This document shows positions 54,408 through 60,978 of a DNA stretch of 64,000 nucleotides, piece after piece. This DNA comes from an uncultured Peptostreptococcaceae bacterium (GTDB lineage: Bacteria > Bacillota > Clostridia > Peptostreptococcales > Peptostreptococcaceae): NCBI GenBank assembly GCA_947072565.1, contig CAMTIM010000043.1, forward strand, positions 248,001-312,000. Reading direction: 5' to 3'. A program made the position numbers and the translations under genes. Position 1 is the stretch's first letter; the number at the start of each line of letters is the position of its first letter. A model generated the notes under the pieces. It worked only from the letters and a program-made list of their open reading frames with translations, was not told where the DNA came from and ran no database searches.

Positions 54408-55007
54408 TTATTTAGAAACTTTCATAGTCTCTGGAAGTATCTCAGTTGGAAGGTTACTAGATTTTTCGTTAGTTTGAGTTGCTTTTATTTCAAATTTTGG
54501 AGTTAATTTGTTAAAGTCAAAAATAGGCTTATTAGCTTTATTTTGGCTACCTTCAGCATTAAAATCTCCAACCATTTCTGGTGTTACAACAACATCTATA
54601 TATGTATTTACAGATTTACCTGGTTCTAACACTTTTCCTTTTAATAGCTTGATTGTATCACCAACTAATATTTCCTTTGGATAGTCAGCTGAAGTTCCTG
54701 TTCTTTGTATGTCTAGTTTTTGATTAAGTGATCCATCATTTGTTATAGTAACTTTCTTTAAAAATCTATCTCCTGGTTTTACATTAGTAATATTTGATGC
54801 ATTCTTAATAGTTTCTGTTCCAATGTCATTAGTAGTTACTATTTGCCAATCTTCTTCTTTTGTGTTTATATCTAAATTCCCCATAGTTATTACTAAATTG
54901 TTAGTAGCTTCTGCTTTATCTGTAAATAAAGCCTTAGTTCCCATAAATGTTCCACCTACTAGCAAAACTGCCGCCATCATAAATCCTATTGTTTTATTCT
55001 TTTTCAT
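54408..55007 (-). CDS. TasA/camelysin-like fibre protein, first
   Basis: The 199-residue product starts after GGGGGAAAAAGGG. A SipW-type signal peptide (KTIGFMMAAVLLVGGTFMGTKALFTDKA) precedes the mature start ATNNLVITMGNLDINT, close to the TasA and camelysin pattern of F-x-D-x-A followed by G-x-L. A beta-sandwich-like domain follows with VKPGDRFLKKVTITNDGSLNQ (about 77-97). It is the first gene of the cluster and is followed by a terminator, which suggests it is made in excess, as expected for a main fibre subunit. Confidence 0.87.
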   Translation of the reverse strand: MKKNKTIGFMMAAVLLVGGTFMGTKALFTDKAEATNNLVITMGNLDINTKEEDWQIVTTNDIGTETIKNASNITNVKPGDRFLKKVTITNDGSLNQKLDIQRTGTSADYPKEILVGDTIKLLKGKVLEPGKSVNTYIDVVVTPEMVGDFNAEGSQNKANKPIFDFNKLTPKFEIKATQTNEKSSNLPTEILPETMKVSK

Positions 55008-55264
55008 CCCTTTTTCCCCCTAATATTTTATCTTTAAACTATCGTGTGTTGTTTGCTACAATTAATATAATAGTCTACGATAAGATAAAAATATATTAAC
55101 CAAAAGGACCATCTTTTAGGCTATATTTAAGTACTATTCATCAGTACCAAGATATGCACGGCAAAAGGTATTCTTTTTTTACACCATAGTGTAGTATACT
55201 TTTTTCTATTTATATGATGCATAAAATACACCTGCTTTATCTATTTTATGTAATTCCCTTATAA
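55008..55264 (-). promoter_or_regulatory. long upstream region of the TasA-like operon
   Basis: The interval before the TasA-like gene holds an A/T-rich -10-like TATTAT near 55060 without a good -35. An inverted repeat CTAAAAG-N6-CTTTTGG (minus strand, 55100-55119) lies about 50 bases farther upstream and a GTACT/AGTAC dyad at 55131-55147. A weak promoter with upstream dyads suggests an activator-dependent promoter. No known riboswitch pattern was found here. Confidence 0.45.
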
Positions 55265-55269
55265 TAAAA

Positions 55270-55292
55270 AAAACTATGAGTTTATACCCATA
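55270..55292 (-). terminator. terminator after the TenpN-like toxin gene
   Basis: A hairpin CTATGGGT/ACTCATAG with a four-base loop (one G-U pair), followed by a run of eight U on the minus strand. Confidence 0.75.
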
Positions 55293-55298
55293 GCATTC

Positions 55299-55646
55299 TT
55301 AACACACTTTTATTATATATCGTTCCATCTTTGATTTAACGATATAATCTTTTCCTTTTAATGATTCAAACTCATTTTGCCTAATAGTAGGCTTATTACG
55401 CTCATCAATATATTTATCTTTATCTAATATGACAACAGATTTTGAAAAATCTAATCCACAATTATTTTCTTTATTAGTCCATAGCACATTTTTATGATTT
55501 ATATTAGATCTTAAAGGTATAGCAAAATCTACATCATTTATAGTTGCAACAATCATAGTGTATGGTCTATTTTGCTTTTTCTCTATTTCTATACAATCTT
55601 TATATTGTTCATAAAATTCATCTGTCAAAAATCTAATTTTAAGCAT
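55299..55646 (-). CDS. TenpN-like type III toxin (ToxN-related endoribonuclease)
   Basis: The start is ATG 55646 behind AGAGGAATT, giving 115 residues; the longer open frame reads through the upstream terminator and is not used. Segments KIRFLTDEFYEQY, NRPYTMIVATIND, FAIPLRSNINHKN, TNKENNCGLDFSKSVVI and RQNEFESLKGKD follow the TenpIN toxin pattern as I remember it. These toxins are ToxN-fold RNases, kept inactive by a pseudoknotted RNA encoded upstream and partly shared with phage-defence AbiQ. The terminator between RNA and toxin gene is the usual type III layout. Confidence 0.85.
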   Translation of the reverse strand: MLKIRFLTDEFYEQYKDCIEIEKKQNRPYTMIVATINDVDFAIPLRSNINHKNVLWTNKENNCGLDFSKSVVILDKDKYIDERNKPTIRQNEFESLKGKDYIVKSKMERYIIKVC

Positions 55647-55663
55647 AATTCCTCTAAATACTA

Positions 55664-55693
55664 AAATAACCCTTCGAGAACGAAGGGTTATTT
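55664..55693 (-). terminator. terminator between type III antitoxin RNA and toxin gene
   Basis: A perfect 13-bp stem (55664-55676 with 55681-55693), four-base loop and short U-run on the minus strand; it sits 17 bases before the toxin start codon, as in ToxIN-type loci. Confidence 0.82.
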
Positions 55694-55797
55694 CTTCCAT
55701 TGAGCTTTCTTTTGTTTTAGTTGCTCACGCTCTATGAGCAAATCGTCTGATCGTTTTACCAATCTTCTTTATTATATTCTAAAAGAATATCTATGAT
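55664..55797 (-). ncRNA. candidate TenpI-type RNA antitoxin
   Basis: A 130-nt region runs from a near-perfect promoter to the terminator before the toxin gene. It contains a GCTCA/TGAGC hairpin and two related purine-rich stretches (AAAGAAGATTGG and AAAGAAAGCTCAATGG), which may be one full and one partial antitoxin repeat. The repeat structure is not obvious by eye; the call depends on the toxin and layout. Confidence 0.6.
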
Positions 55798-55803
55798 ACA
55801 TCT

Positions 55804-55832
55804 ATTATATATTTATAGTTTTTCCTTGTCAA
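55804..55832 (-). promoter_or_regulatory. promoter of the type III toxin-antitoxin locus
   Basis: On the minus strand, TTGACA and TATAAT, both consensus, have exactly 17 bases between them. Confidence 0.8.
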
Positions 55833-55847
55833 TATATGCAATAACTC

Positions 55848-56218
55848 TTATATTTTTTTCCATTTAGCATTTCTTCCACTACCATCATTAAAAGGATGTA
55901 TACATAAAAAATCCAGTACAAACAATCCAATTAAAACTAATGGCTCTACGCTTTCTTTACTAACTTCATAATTATAAAGATTACACAACTGCTCCATATA
56001 CTCACTTGTATAAAACATATCTATAGGCTTAAATCTTATAAATTTGCTTCCATCTTGCAAAATCTATTCTATTAGAAGACTCACAGTACTTTGAATTACA
56101 GATACCTCCTTCAAAGTGTTTAATATTTGTGGTGACTGCTGCTTGTATAGATCTTGTTTTCCCTTATATTCATAGGTAAAGCTATGTTTTGTAATTTATT
56201 ATATTCTATAGATTTCAT
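55848..56218 (-). pseudogene. broken Fic-domain gene
   Basis: A ribosome site (GGAGTGATAAG) and ATG 56218 begin a Fic-like N-terminus (MKSIEYNKLQN). A frameshift near codon 15 moves the homologous reading to another frame (YEYKGKQDLYKQQSPQILN, then EVSVIQSTVS). An in-frame stop follows, and the expected SNRIEG region is missing about 60 residues. The last part (LQDGSKFIRFKP ... FLCIHPFNDGSGRNAK) keeps the Fic motif HPFxDGxGR but is cut off directly after it. Fic enzymes transfer AMP to proteins; this copy cannot be intact. Confidence 0.85.
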
Positions 56219-56324
56219 CTTATCACTCCGTTTTATATTAATATTATCATTTTACCATAAACGTACTCATTTATAGTTAAATGAGTATGTTTATTAAATA
56301 AGTTTTTATTTATAATTTCACTTT

Positions 56325-57050
56325 TTATTTACTTAATGCAAAACCTTTTTCTACTTTATGAATATAAGCCAATCTTTCTTTTTTAAAACGCTTGAAATAG
56401 CGTCTAGTAGAATGATATCCAACTGCATATCTACCAGCCTTAGGGTTCCACACTCTATAAGACATCGAAGCCTTTAGGACATTATCATCTTTAACTGTTT
56501 TAATTTCTAAATTAATATCTTTATTGATATCCTTAAACTCATCACTAAAATAAGGCTCAACGAAAAACTCTAAGTCCTCAATCTTACCTTCCCTATATAG
56601 CTCTAAGGCAGCAAATCCAAGGTTTTTATGATCTAAATGTTGACTCTCACACCCAAAAGGAGTAATAGTTCTCACCTTTGCATTTGGATGCATTTCTAAA
56701 TATACATTTATAATATCCCTAGATTTTTCAATACTTAATTCACCATCAATTGTTCTATTTTTATATATATGAATATTTTCATACTTCACCCCTAAGTGAT
56801 TACAACTTTCATAAAATTCTTTATCACGAGCTGAAATAAATTCCTCTTCACTTAGCTCATATCTATGTCTTCCAAAATGATGAGGACATATTTTATTATT
56901 ATTTAAAACCCCTCTAACACTAGATTTTGAGCCATCTGTACAAAGTATAACGTGAGTATCACAAAGTTTTGTACTCTCTGATATTCCAATCCCCATGCTT
57001 AATACCTCATCGTCTTGATGAGGTGCAAAATATAAAATTACTTCCTCCAT
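56325..57050 (-). CDS. PIG-L (LmbE-like) deacetylase
   Basis: The 241-residue product starts after AGGAGAATTTT. The metal motif is FAPHQDDEVLSMG (about 8-20; PIG-L pattern H-x-D-D). Another block is TITPFGCESQHLDHKNLG (about 128-145), with the downstream His of the family. These zinc hydrolases remove acetyl groups from N-acetyl sugars. It is divergent from the FkbH-like gene, and similar pairs occur in glycan or sugar-modification loci. The substrate is unknown. Confidence 0.9.
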   Translation of the reverse strand: MEEVILYFAPHQDDEVLSMGIGISESTKLCDTHVILCTDGSKSSVRGVLNNNKICPHHFGRHRYELSEEEFISARDKEFYESCNHLGVKYENIHIYKNRTIDGELSIEKSRDIINVYLEMHPNAKVRTITPFGCESQHLDHKNLGFAALELYREGKIEDLEFFVEPYFSDEFKDINKDINLEIKTVKDDNVLKASMSYRVWNPKAGRYAVGYHSTRRYFKRFKKERLAYIHKVEKGFALSK

Positions 57051-57195
57051 AAAATTCTCCTTTTTCTAACTATCTTCATACAAATTATACCATATACTTA
57101 CATTTTTACTATCAAATACCAAAGTCTTTATATATATATGCCTGCTTTTATAGTAAAATAAATAAGTAATACAACATAATACAAGGAGCAATGAT

Positions 57196-59007
57196 ATGTA
57201 TCAATATGTATGGTTTAATAAAAATAATTATAAAAATCACAGTGAAAAAATTAAAAGTAATAACTTAGACTTTATACAACCTAAAGATATAGAAAACGTA
57301 AGAATATCGTATTGGGGAGAACATTGTCTAGAGTGTGCTGCACCACAGTGCTATGGAAATTGCACTCATTGGGTAGAGCGTTATGACCAGAGATGTCAAA
57401 AATTCTTTTATGGAATTTTCGATAACCCAGATTTCAAAGAATATCCTTTCTCATCAGAGATAACTTTTAGAAAATGGGGGAAATTAGAAACACATATCGA
57501 TCCTGGAATAGTAGGAATAGATACAGCCCTAAGCTTAGATAAAGCAAACAAATACCTTAGTAACTTTGTACTTATATTTTCAAAAATACTAAAACCAATA
57601 ATACCAAACTGTAAATTAAGTCGTGGTATCGAATTTATCAAATTTAAATTTTCTAAAAACTATAAAAAAGACAACAATCTAGATACAGATACTTTTCTTT
57701 TCCAAGCATATTCTTATGATGAAAAAGAATACTCACTTCTATTTGATATATTTACAGAAGAAAAAGTAGTATATTTTAGAGAGAAAATAATTATAAAGCC
57801 TGGGTTTAATCAAGTTATAATGGATTTAAGTAAGCATATAGACTTAAATACGTTTAAAGGACTAGTGAGAGTTTATCCAGAGAATGATTATGAAGCAAAC
57901 ATAGTTATACTATTCTCAGAATTTATAAAACTAAAAAATAAAGAAAAATATATTAAAAGTAATATAAGTGAAAAACCAGCAGAAAAAGTAAAATGTGTAA
58001 TATGGGACTTAGATAATACTATTTGGGATGGAATATTAATAGAAAGTGATCCTAAATCACTATCTCTAAGGGAAAATGTATTACAAACAATTATAGATCT
58101 AGATAACAAAGGTATAATACAAGCAATAGCTAGTAAAAATAATGAAAATGATGTTTTACCGGTATTACAAAGCTTAGAAATAGACAAGTACTTTGTATAT
58201 AAACTAATCAATTGGAGTCCAAAGAGTAGTAATATAGAGCAATTATCTAAATTATTAAATATAAATATAGATACTTTTGCATTTATAGATGATTCTATTT
58301 ATGAGCGTAATGAAGTTTTAAGTAAATTCCCATGTGTCAGACTATATAATGAAAATGAAATAGCTAACTTGTTGACTTTACCAGAATTTGATGTAGAGGT
58401 TACAGAAGATAGTAAAAAGCGTAGAGAAATGTATCAAACTGAAATCAAAAGAAAAAATATAAAAATTAATTATGCTGGAAGTAACATTGAATTTTTAAAA
58501 CAGTGTGAAATTGAAATTGATATCTCTACTCCAGATGACGAAAAAACTATCACAAGAAGTTATGAATTAGTTCAAAGAACAAATCAACTTAACCTTTCTG
58601 GAAATAAGTATTCTAAAGAAGATTTCTTTGAAAAGATAAAAAATGAAAAAGAAACTTCATTTATAGTAAACTGCAAAGATAAATTTGGTGTATACGGACA
58701 AGTCGGATACTTTACAATAGAGTTTATTGGAAATAATTTATGTGTTACTGAATTTGCTATGTCTTGTAGAGTTGCTGGAAAATACGTTGAAAGTGCTTTA
58801 ATCAATTGGTTAATAGAACACTTCAAAGATAATAATTTTGAATCTATAGTATTTAAAGGAGTCAATAATTCTAAAAACAAGTTACTTATAGATACTCTAA
58901 CTAATATTGGTATGAAGGATGAAAGCACAGATAAAGATAATTTATTATTAAAAATTTCTTGTTCTTCTAAGTCTTCTAACTATGATATTGTGAAAGTAAA
59001 TAGTTAA
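57196..59007 (+). CDS. FkbH-like HAD-IIIC protein with Cys-rich N-terminus and GNAT-like C-terminus
   Basis: The 603-residue product starts after AGGAGCAATGAT. The N-terminal 250 residues form an unrecognised domain with a Cys cluster HCLECAAPQCYGNCTHW (about 43-59). The HAD phosphatase motif WDLDNTIWDG (about 271-280), further block FIDDSIYERNEV (about 358-369) and a GNAT-like region FAMSCRVAGKYVESALINWL (about 518-537) match FkbH proteins. FkbH enzymes load glyceryl units from 1,3-bisphosphoglycerate onto carrier proteins; no carrier gene is next to it, so the acceptor may be a sugar. Confidence 0.85.
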   Translation: MYQYVWFNKNNYKNHSEKIKSNNLDFIQPKDIENVRISYWGEHCLECAAPQCYGNCTHWVERYDQRCQKFFYGIFDNPDFKEYPFSSEITFRKWGKLETHIDPGIVGIDTALSLDKANKYLSNFVLIFSKILKPIIPNCKLSRGIEFIKFKFSKNYKKDNNLDTDTFLFQAYSYDEKEYSLLFDIFTEEKVVYFREKIIIKPGFNQVIMDLSKHIDLNTFKGLVRVYPENDYEANIVILFSEFIKLKNKEKYIKSNISEKPAEKVKCVIWDLDNTIWDGILIESDPKSLSLRENVLQTIIDLDNKGIIQAIASKNNENDVLPVLQSLEIDKYFVYKLINWSPKSSNIEQLSKLLNINIDTFAFIDDSIYERNEVLSKFPCVRLYNENEIANLLTLPEFDVEVTEDSKKRREMYQTEIKRKNIKINYAGSNIEFLKQCEIEIDISTPDDEKTITRSYELVQRTNQLNLSGNKYSKEDFFEKIKNEKETSFIVNCKDKFGVYGQVGYFTIEFIGNNLCVTEFAMSCRVAGKYVESALINWLIEHFKDNNFESIVFKGVNNSKNKLLIDTLTNIGMKDESTDKDNLLLKISCSSKSSNYDIVKVNS

Positions 59008-59028
59008 TATTATTAACTATTTACTTTC
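58992..59028. terminator. palindromic terminator after the FkbH-like gene
   Basis: A perfect 37-bp inverted repeat (GAAAGTAAATAG arm, mirrored) covers the end of the coding region and is followed by TTCTTC. It has no GC-rich core, so termination strength is uncertain. Confidence 0.6.
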
Positions 59029-59104
59029 TTCACTATATATCCAAAAGCTACAAACCACAATTTCAAGTAACAAATTTAATTATCATGCCTGTTTAATTAT
59101 TTCG

Positions 59105-59359
59105 CTATACACTTTCACTAGCTATATTTTTAAGTTGATTCACACTAATACCATACTCACAAGCCAACCCAATCGCATTTACACCATTATATCTTTTTAC
59201 AATCTCCCTATTTCTGCTACTTCTAATAGCACTACTATATGTAGGTATGTACACATTATTTCCACCGTACAACTTAGTAACCTCCAAAAACCTATCCTCA
59301 CCAATAATCTCAAGCAAAGCATCTAACTTATCACTAACCTCTAAATTTTCAATTTTCAT
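59105..59359 (-). CDS. Mor-family-like small HTH protein A
   Basis: The start is ATG 59359 with AAGGAGGGATGGGTT before it; the open frame continues 36 codons upstream without use. The 84-residue product has the Mor pattern: LYGGNNVYIPTYSS (about 28-41), RSSRNREIVKRYNGVN (about 45-60) and an HTH-like ACEYGISVNQLKNI (about 66-79). Mor of phage Mu activates middle transcription. A close relative is at 60713. The two frame the DUF1659 trio. Confidence 0.82.
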   Translation of the reverse strand: MKIENLEVSDKLDALLEIIGEDRFLEVTKLYGGNNVYIPTYSSAIRSSRNREIVKRYNGVNAIGLACEYGISVNQLKNIASESV

Positions 59360-59547
59360 AACCCATCCCTCCTTATACCTTAATAGTACCCCCCATTCAA
59401 ACCAACTTTCTACAAAACTATTTTTAAAAATACTTTCATCATAAACATTGAACAATTCCTTTAGCACTACAGATTAAACCTAGCTAGTACTATATAACTA
59501 TAGAAAGGCAAGAGCCTTACTAAAAAATTTAAAAGGGGGAATTTAAA

Positions 59548-59772
59548 ATGTCAGTAGTAGTAACTAAAAATCCATCAGGATTAAAAATGAGATTTGAATG
59601 TGGGAAGGATGAGTTAACAGGTAAGCTTAAAATGAGAAACAAAACTTACCCAAATGTAAAAGCAGATGCAACAGATGAAGATGTTCATGCAGTAGGACTT
59701 GCACTAGCATCACTTCAAGCAAACAACTTAGTTGAAATAGCTAAAATTGATAACTCAACATTATCATTATAA
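59548..59772 (+). CDS. DUF1659 family protein
   Basis: The 74-residue product follows AAAAGGGGGAATTTAAA. The sequence KMRNKTYPNVKADATDEDVHAVGLALASLQ (in parts, about 26-55) is the DUF1659 pattern. Function is unknown. It forms a run with DUF2922 and YvrJ genes, a trio common in Firmicutes. All three are plus strand, while the surrounding genes are minus. Confidence 0.88.
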   Translation: MSVVVTKNPSGLKMRFECGKDELTGKLKMRNKTYPNVKADATDEDVHAVGLALASLQANNLVEIAKIDNSTLSL

Positions 59773-59828
59773 AAATGGCTAAAAATTACTAAAATTTAAA
59801 TTATAAAATTAAAAGGGGGATAAATTTC

Positions 59829-60056
59829 ATGGAAATGAAAAAAAGATTATTAATGACTTTTAAAACTACAGGAGACAAAAAAATATCTATAGGGGTAGAC
59901 TCACCTAAAGATGATCTAGGCGAAAATGATATAAAGGCGGCTATGGAAACTATACTTTCAAACAACATATTTGCACCTGGTGGAGAAAGCTTAGTTTCAT
60001 TAATTGAAGCAAAAGTTGTTGTAACTGACACTACTGAATTTGACTTAGTATTATAA
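59829..60056 (+). CDS. DUF2922 family protein
   Basis: The 75-residue product starts behind AAAAGGGGGATAAATTTC. Features matching DUF2922 are KRLLMTFKTTGDKKISIGVDSP (in parts, about 5-26) and the end IEAKVVVTDTTEFDLVL. Unknown function. It lies 56 bp after the DUF1659 gene, and the ribosome sites are similar (AAAAGGGGG), so they are probably co-transcribed. Confidence 0.88.
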   Translation: MEMKKRLLMTFKTTGDKKISIGVDSPKDDLGENDIKAAMETILSNNIFAPGGESLVSLIEAKVVVTDTTEFDLVL

Positions 60057-60068
60057 TATAAGGATATT

Positions 60069-60218
60069 ATTATAGATACTAACTTACAAACTCTAATAGC
60101 AAATGTAGGTTTTCCAATCACTCTATCTATGTATTTACTAATTAGAATAGAAGGAAAACTATCTAAGCTAACAGATAGTATAAATGAGCTATCTAAAAAT
60201 ATATTAAACATTAAGTAA
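60069..60218 (+). CDS. YvrJ-family small membrane peptide, atypical start
   Basis: A 49-residue reading frame ends at TAA 60216-60218. It contains LIANVGFPITLSMYLLIRIEGKL and TDSINELSKNI-like segments (in parts), the YvrJ pattern of one membrane helix and a short helix. No ATG, GTG or TTG lies between the AAGGA site (60060-60064) and this region; the best start is ATT at 60069, with ATA 60072 as an alternative. Translation from a non-standard codon is inferred. It would complete the DUF1659/DUF2922/YvrJ trio. Confidence 0.65.
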   Translation: MIDTNLQTLIANVGFPITLSMYLLIRIEGKLSKLTDSINELSKNILNIK

Positions 60219-60223
60219 CAAAT

Positions 60224-60266
60224 AAGGAGTAAGCTAAAATGGTTTAATCATTTTAGCTTACTCCTT
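60224..60266. terminator. strong bidirectional terminator
   Basis: A perfect 17-bp stem (60224-60240 with 60250-60266), with a nine-base loop and T-run, ends the DUF1659/DUF2922/YvrJ run. Confidence 0.88.
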
Positions 60267-60293
60267 TTTATAATCCGCTCAATTTATCTATAT

Positions 60294-60620
60294 TTATTGC
60301 ATTAATTTCTTCATATCTATTATATCGTTCCAGTTTTTAGCAGTTATACCTTCAACAGCATTTAAATTAACTCTTATGTTTTTAACTTCTCCGCTTAAAT
60401 GTGCTACTTCATTTTCTATTTTATCTAATTTAGCAAAATGTACATCTTTAGCACTTTCTAAAGCTCTTAATATTTGAGTATTTTCCTTCTGTTGAACATC
60501 TATACTATCTACCTTCAATTCTAAGCTATCTACCTTTATCTCTAAACGATCTACTTTATCTGTTAAATTATCCATTTTCGAATTCATTCGTTGTAATAAT
60601 TCTAGTATCTTATCATCCAT
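60294..60620 (-). CDS. coiled-coil protein, 108 aa
   Basis: The start is ATG 60620 behind AGGGAGATGTTACAT; an ATG three codons earlier overlaps the site. The protein is one long heptad array (MNSKMDNLTDKVDRLEIKVDSLELKVDS in parts, about 12-40, then QILRALESAKDVHFAKLDKIENEV). It ends in a conserved-looking TAKNWNDIIDMKKLM. Similar small coiled-coil proteins occur in phage and element replication regions; function is not established. Confidence 0.75.
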   Translation of the reverse strand: MDDKILELLQRMNSKMDNLTDKVDRLEIKVDSLELKVDSIDVQQKENTQILRALESAKDVHFAKLDKIENEVAHLSGEVKNIRVNLNAVEGITAKNWNDIIDMKKLMQ

Positions 60621-60712
60621 ATGTAACATCTCCCTCTAAACTTAATAATACCTTAATTATATCATTATAAATTTCAACAAACAATGTTTTCCATTATATT
60701 CCTGATGCATAA

Positions 60713-60967
60713 CTAACCCTTTATAATATTTTTTACTTGCTCTCTTGTAATACCAAATTCCTTAGCAATATTTTTTATGTTATATCCATCATACATGGCC
60801 CTAATCTTCCTATTTCTACTACATCTAAGTACACTACTTTTCTTTGGAAAATAAATTGAATCTCCTCCAAACTTATCACAAATATCAATAAACTTATCTA
60901 TCCCTATAAAATCCACAAAACCAACTAATTCCTCCGAAAAATCCTCTAATATAACATCTTCATACAT
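60713..60967 (-). CDS. Mor-family-like small HTH protein B
   Basis: The 84-residue product starts behind TAGGGGGGCTTTTT. It shares size, FGGDSIYFPKKSSV (about 35-48), RCSRNRKIRAMYDGYN (about 50-65) and KEFGITREQVKNII (about 69-82) with protein A at 59105. Both proteins look like Mor-type or related HTH regulators. It lies 11 bp downstream of the helicase gene, so it is in the replication-gene operon. Confidence 0.82.
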   Translation of the reverse strand: MYEDVILEDFSEELVGFVDFIGIDKFIDICDKFGGDSIYFPKKSSVLRCSRNRKIRAMYDGYNIKNIAKEFGITREQVKNIIKG

Positions 60968-60978
60968 AAAAAGCCCCC

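Noticed and set aside
55128-55150. CTGATGA in the TasA-like upstream region as a hammerhead ribozyme
   Set aside because: The other conserved core parts and three-stem layout are absent; it is just a small dyad.
55647-55700. Longer N-terminus of the TenpN-like toxin
   Set aside because: The extension is coded by the terminator hairpin before the gene; the ATG at 55646 has the ribosome site.
55848-56060. Functional small Fic protein
   Set aside because: Only the last part of a Fic domain remains, upstream sequence carries a frameshift and a stop, and the C-terminus is missing.
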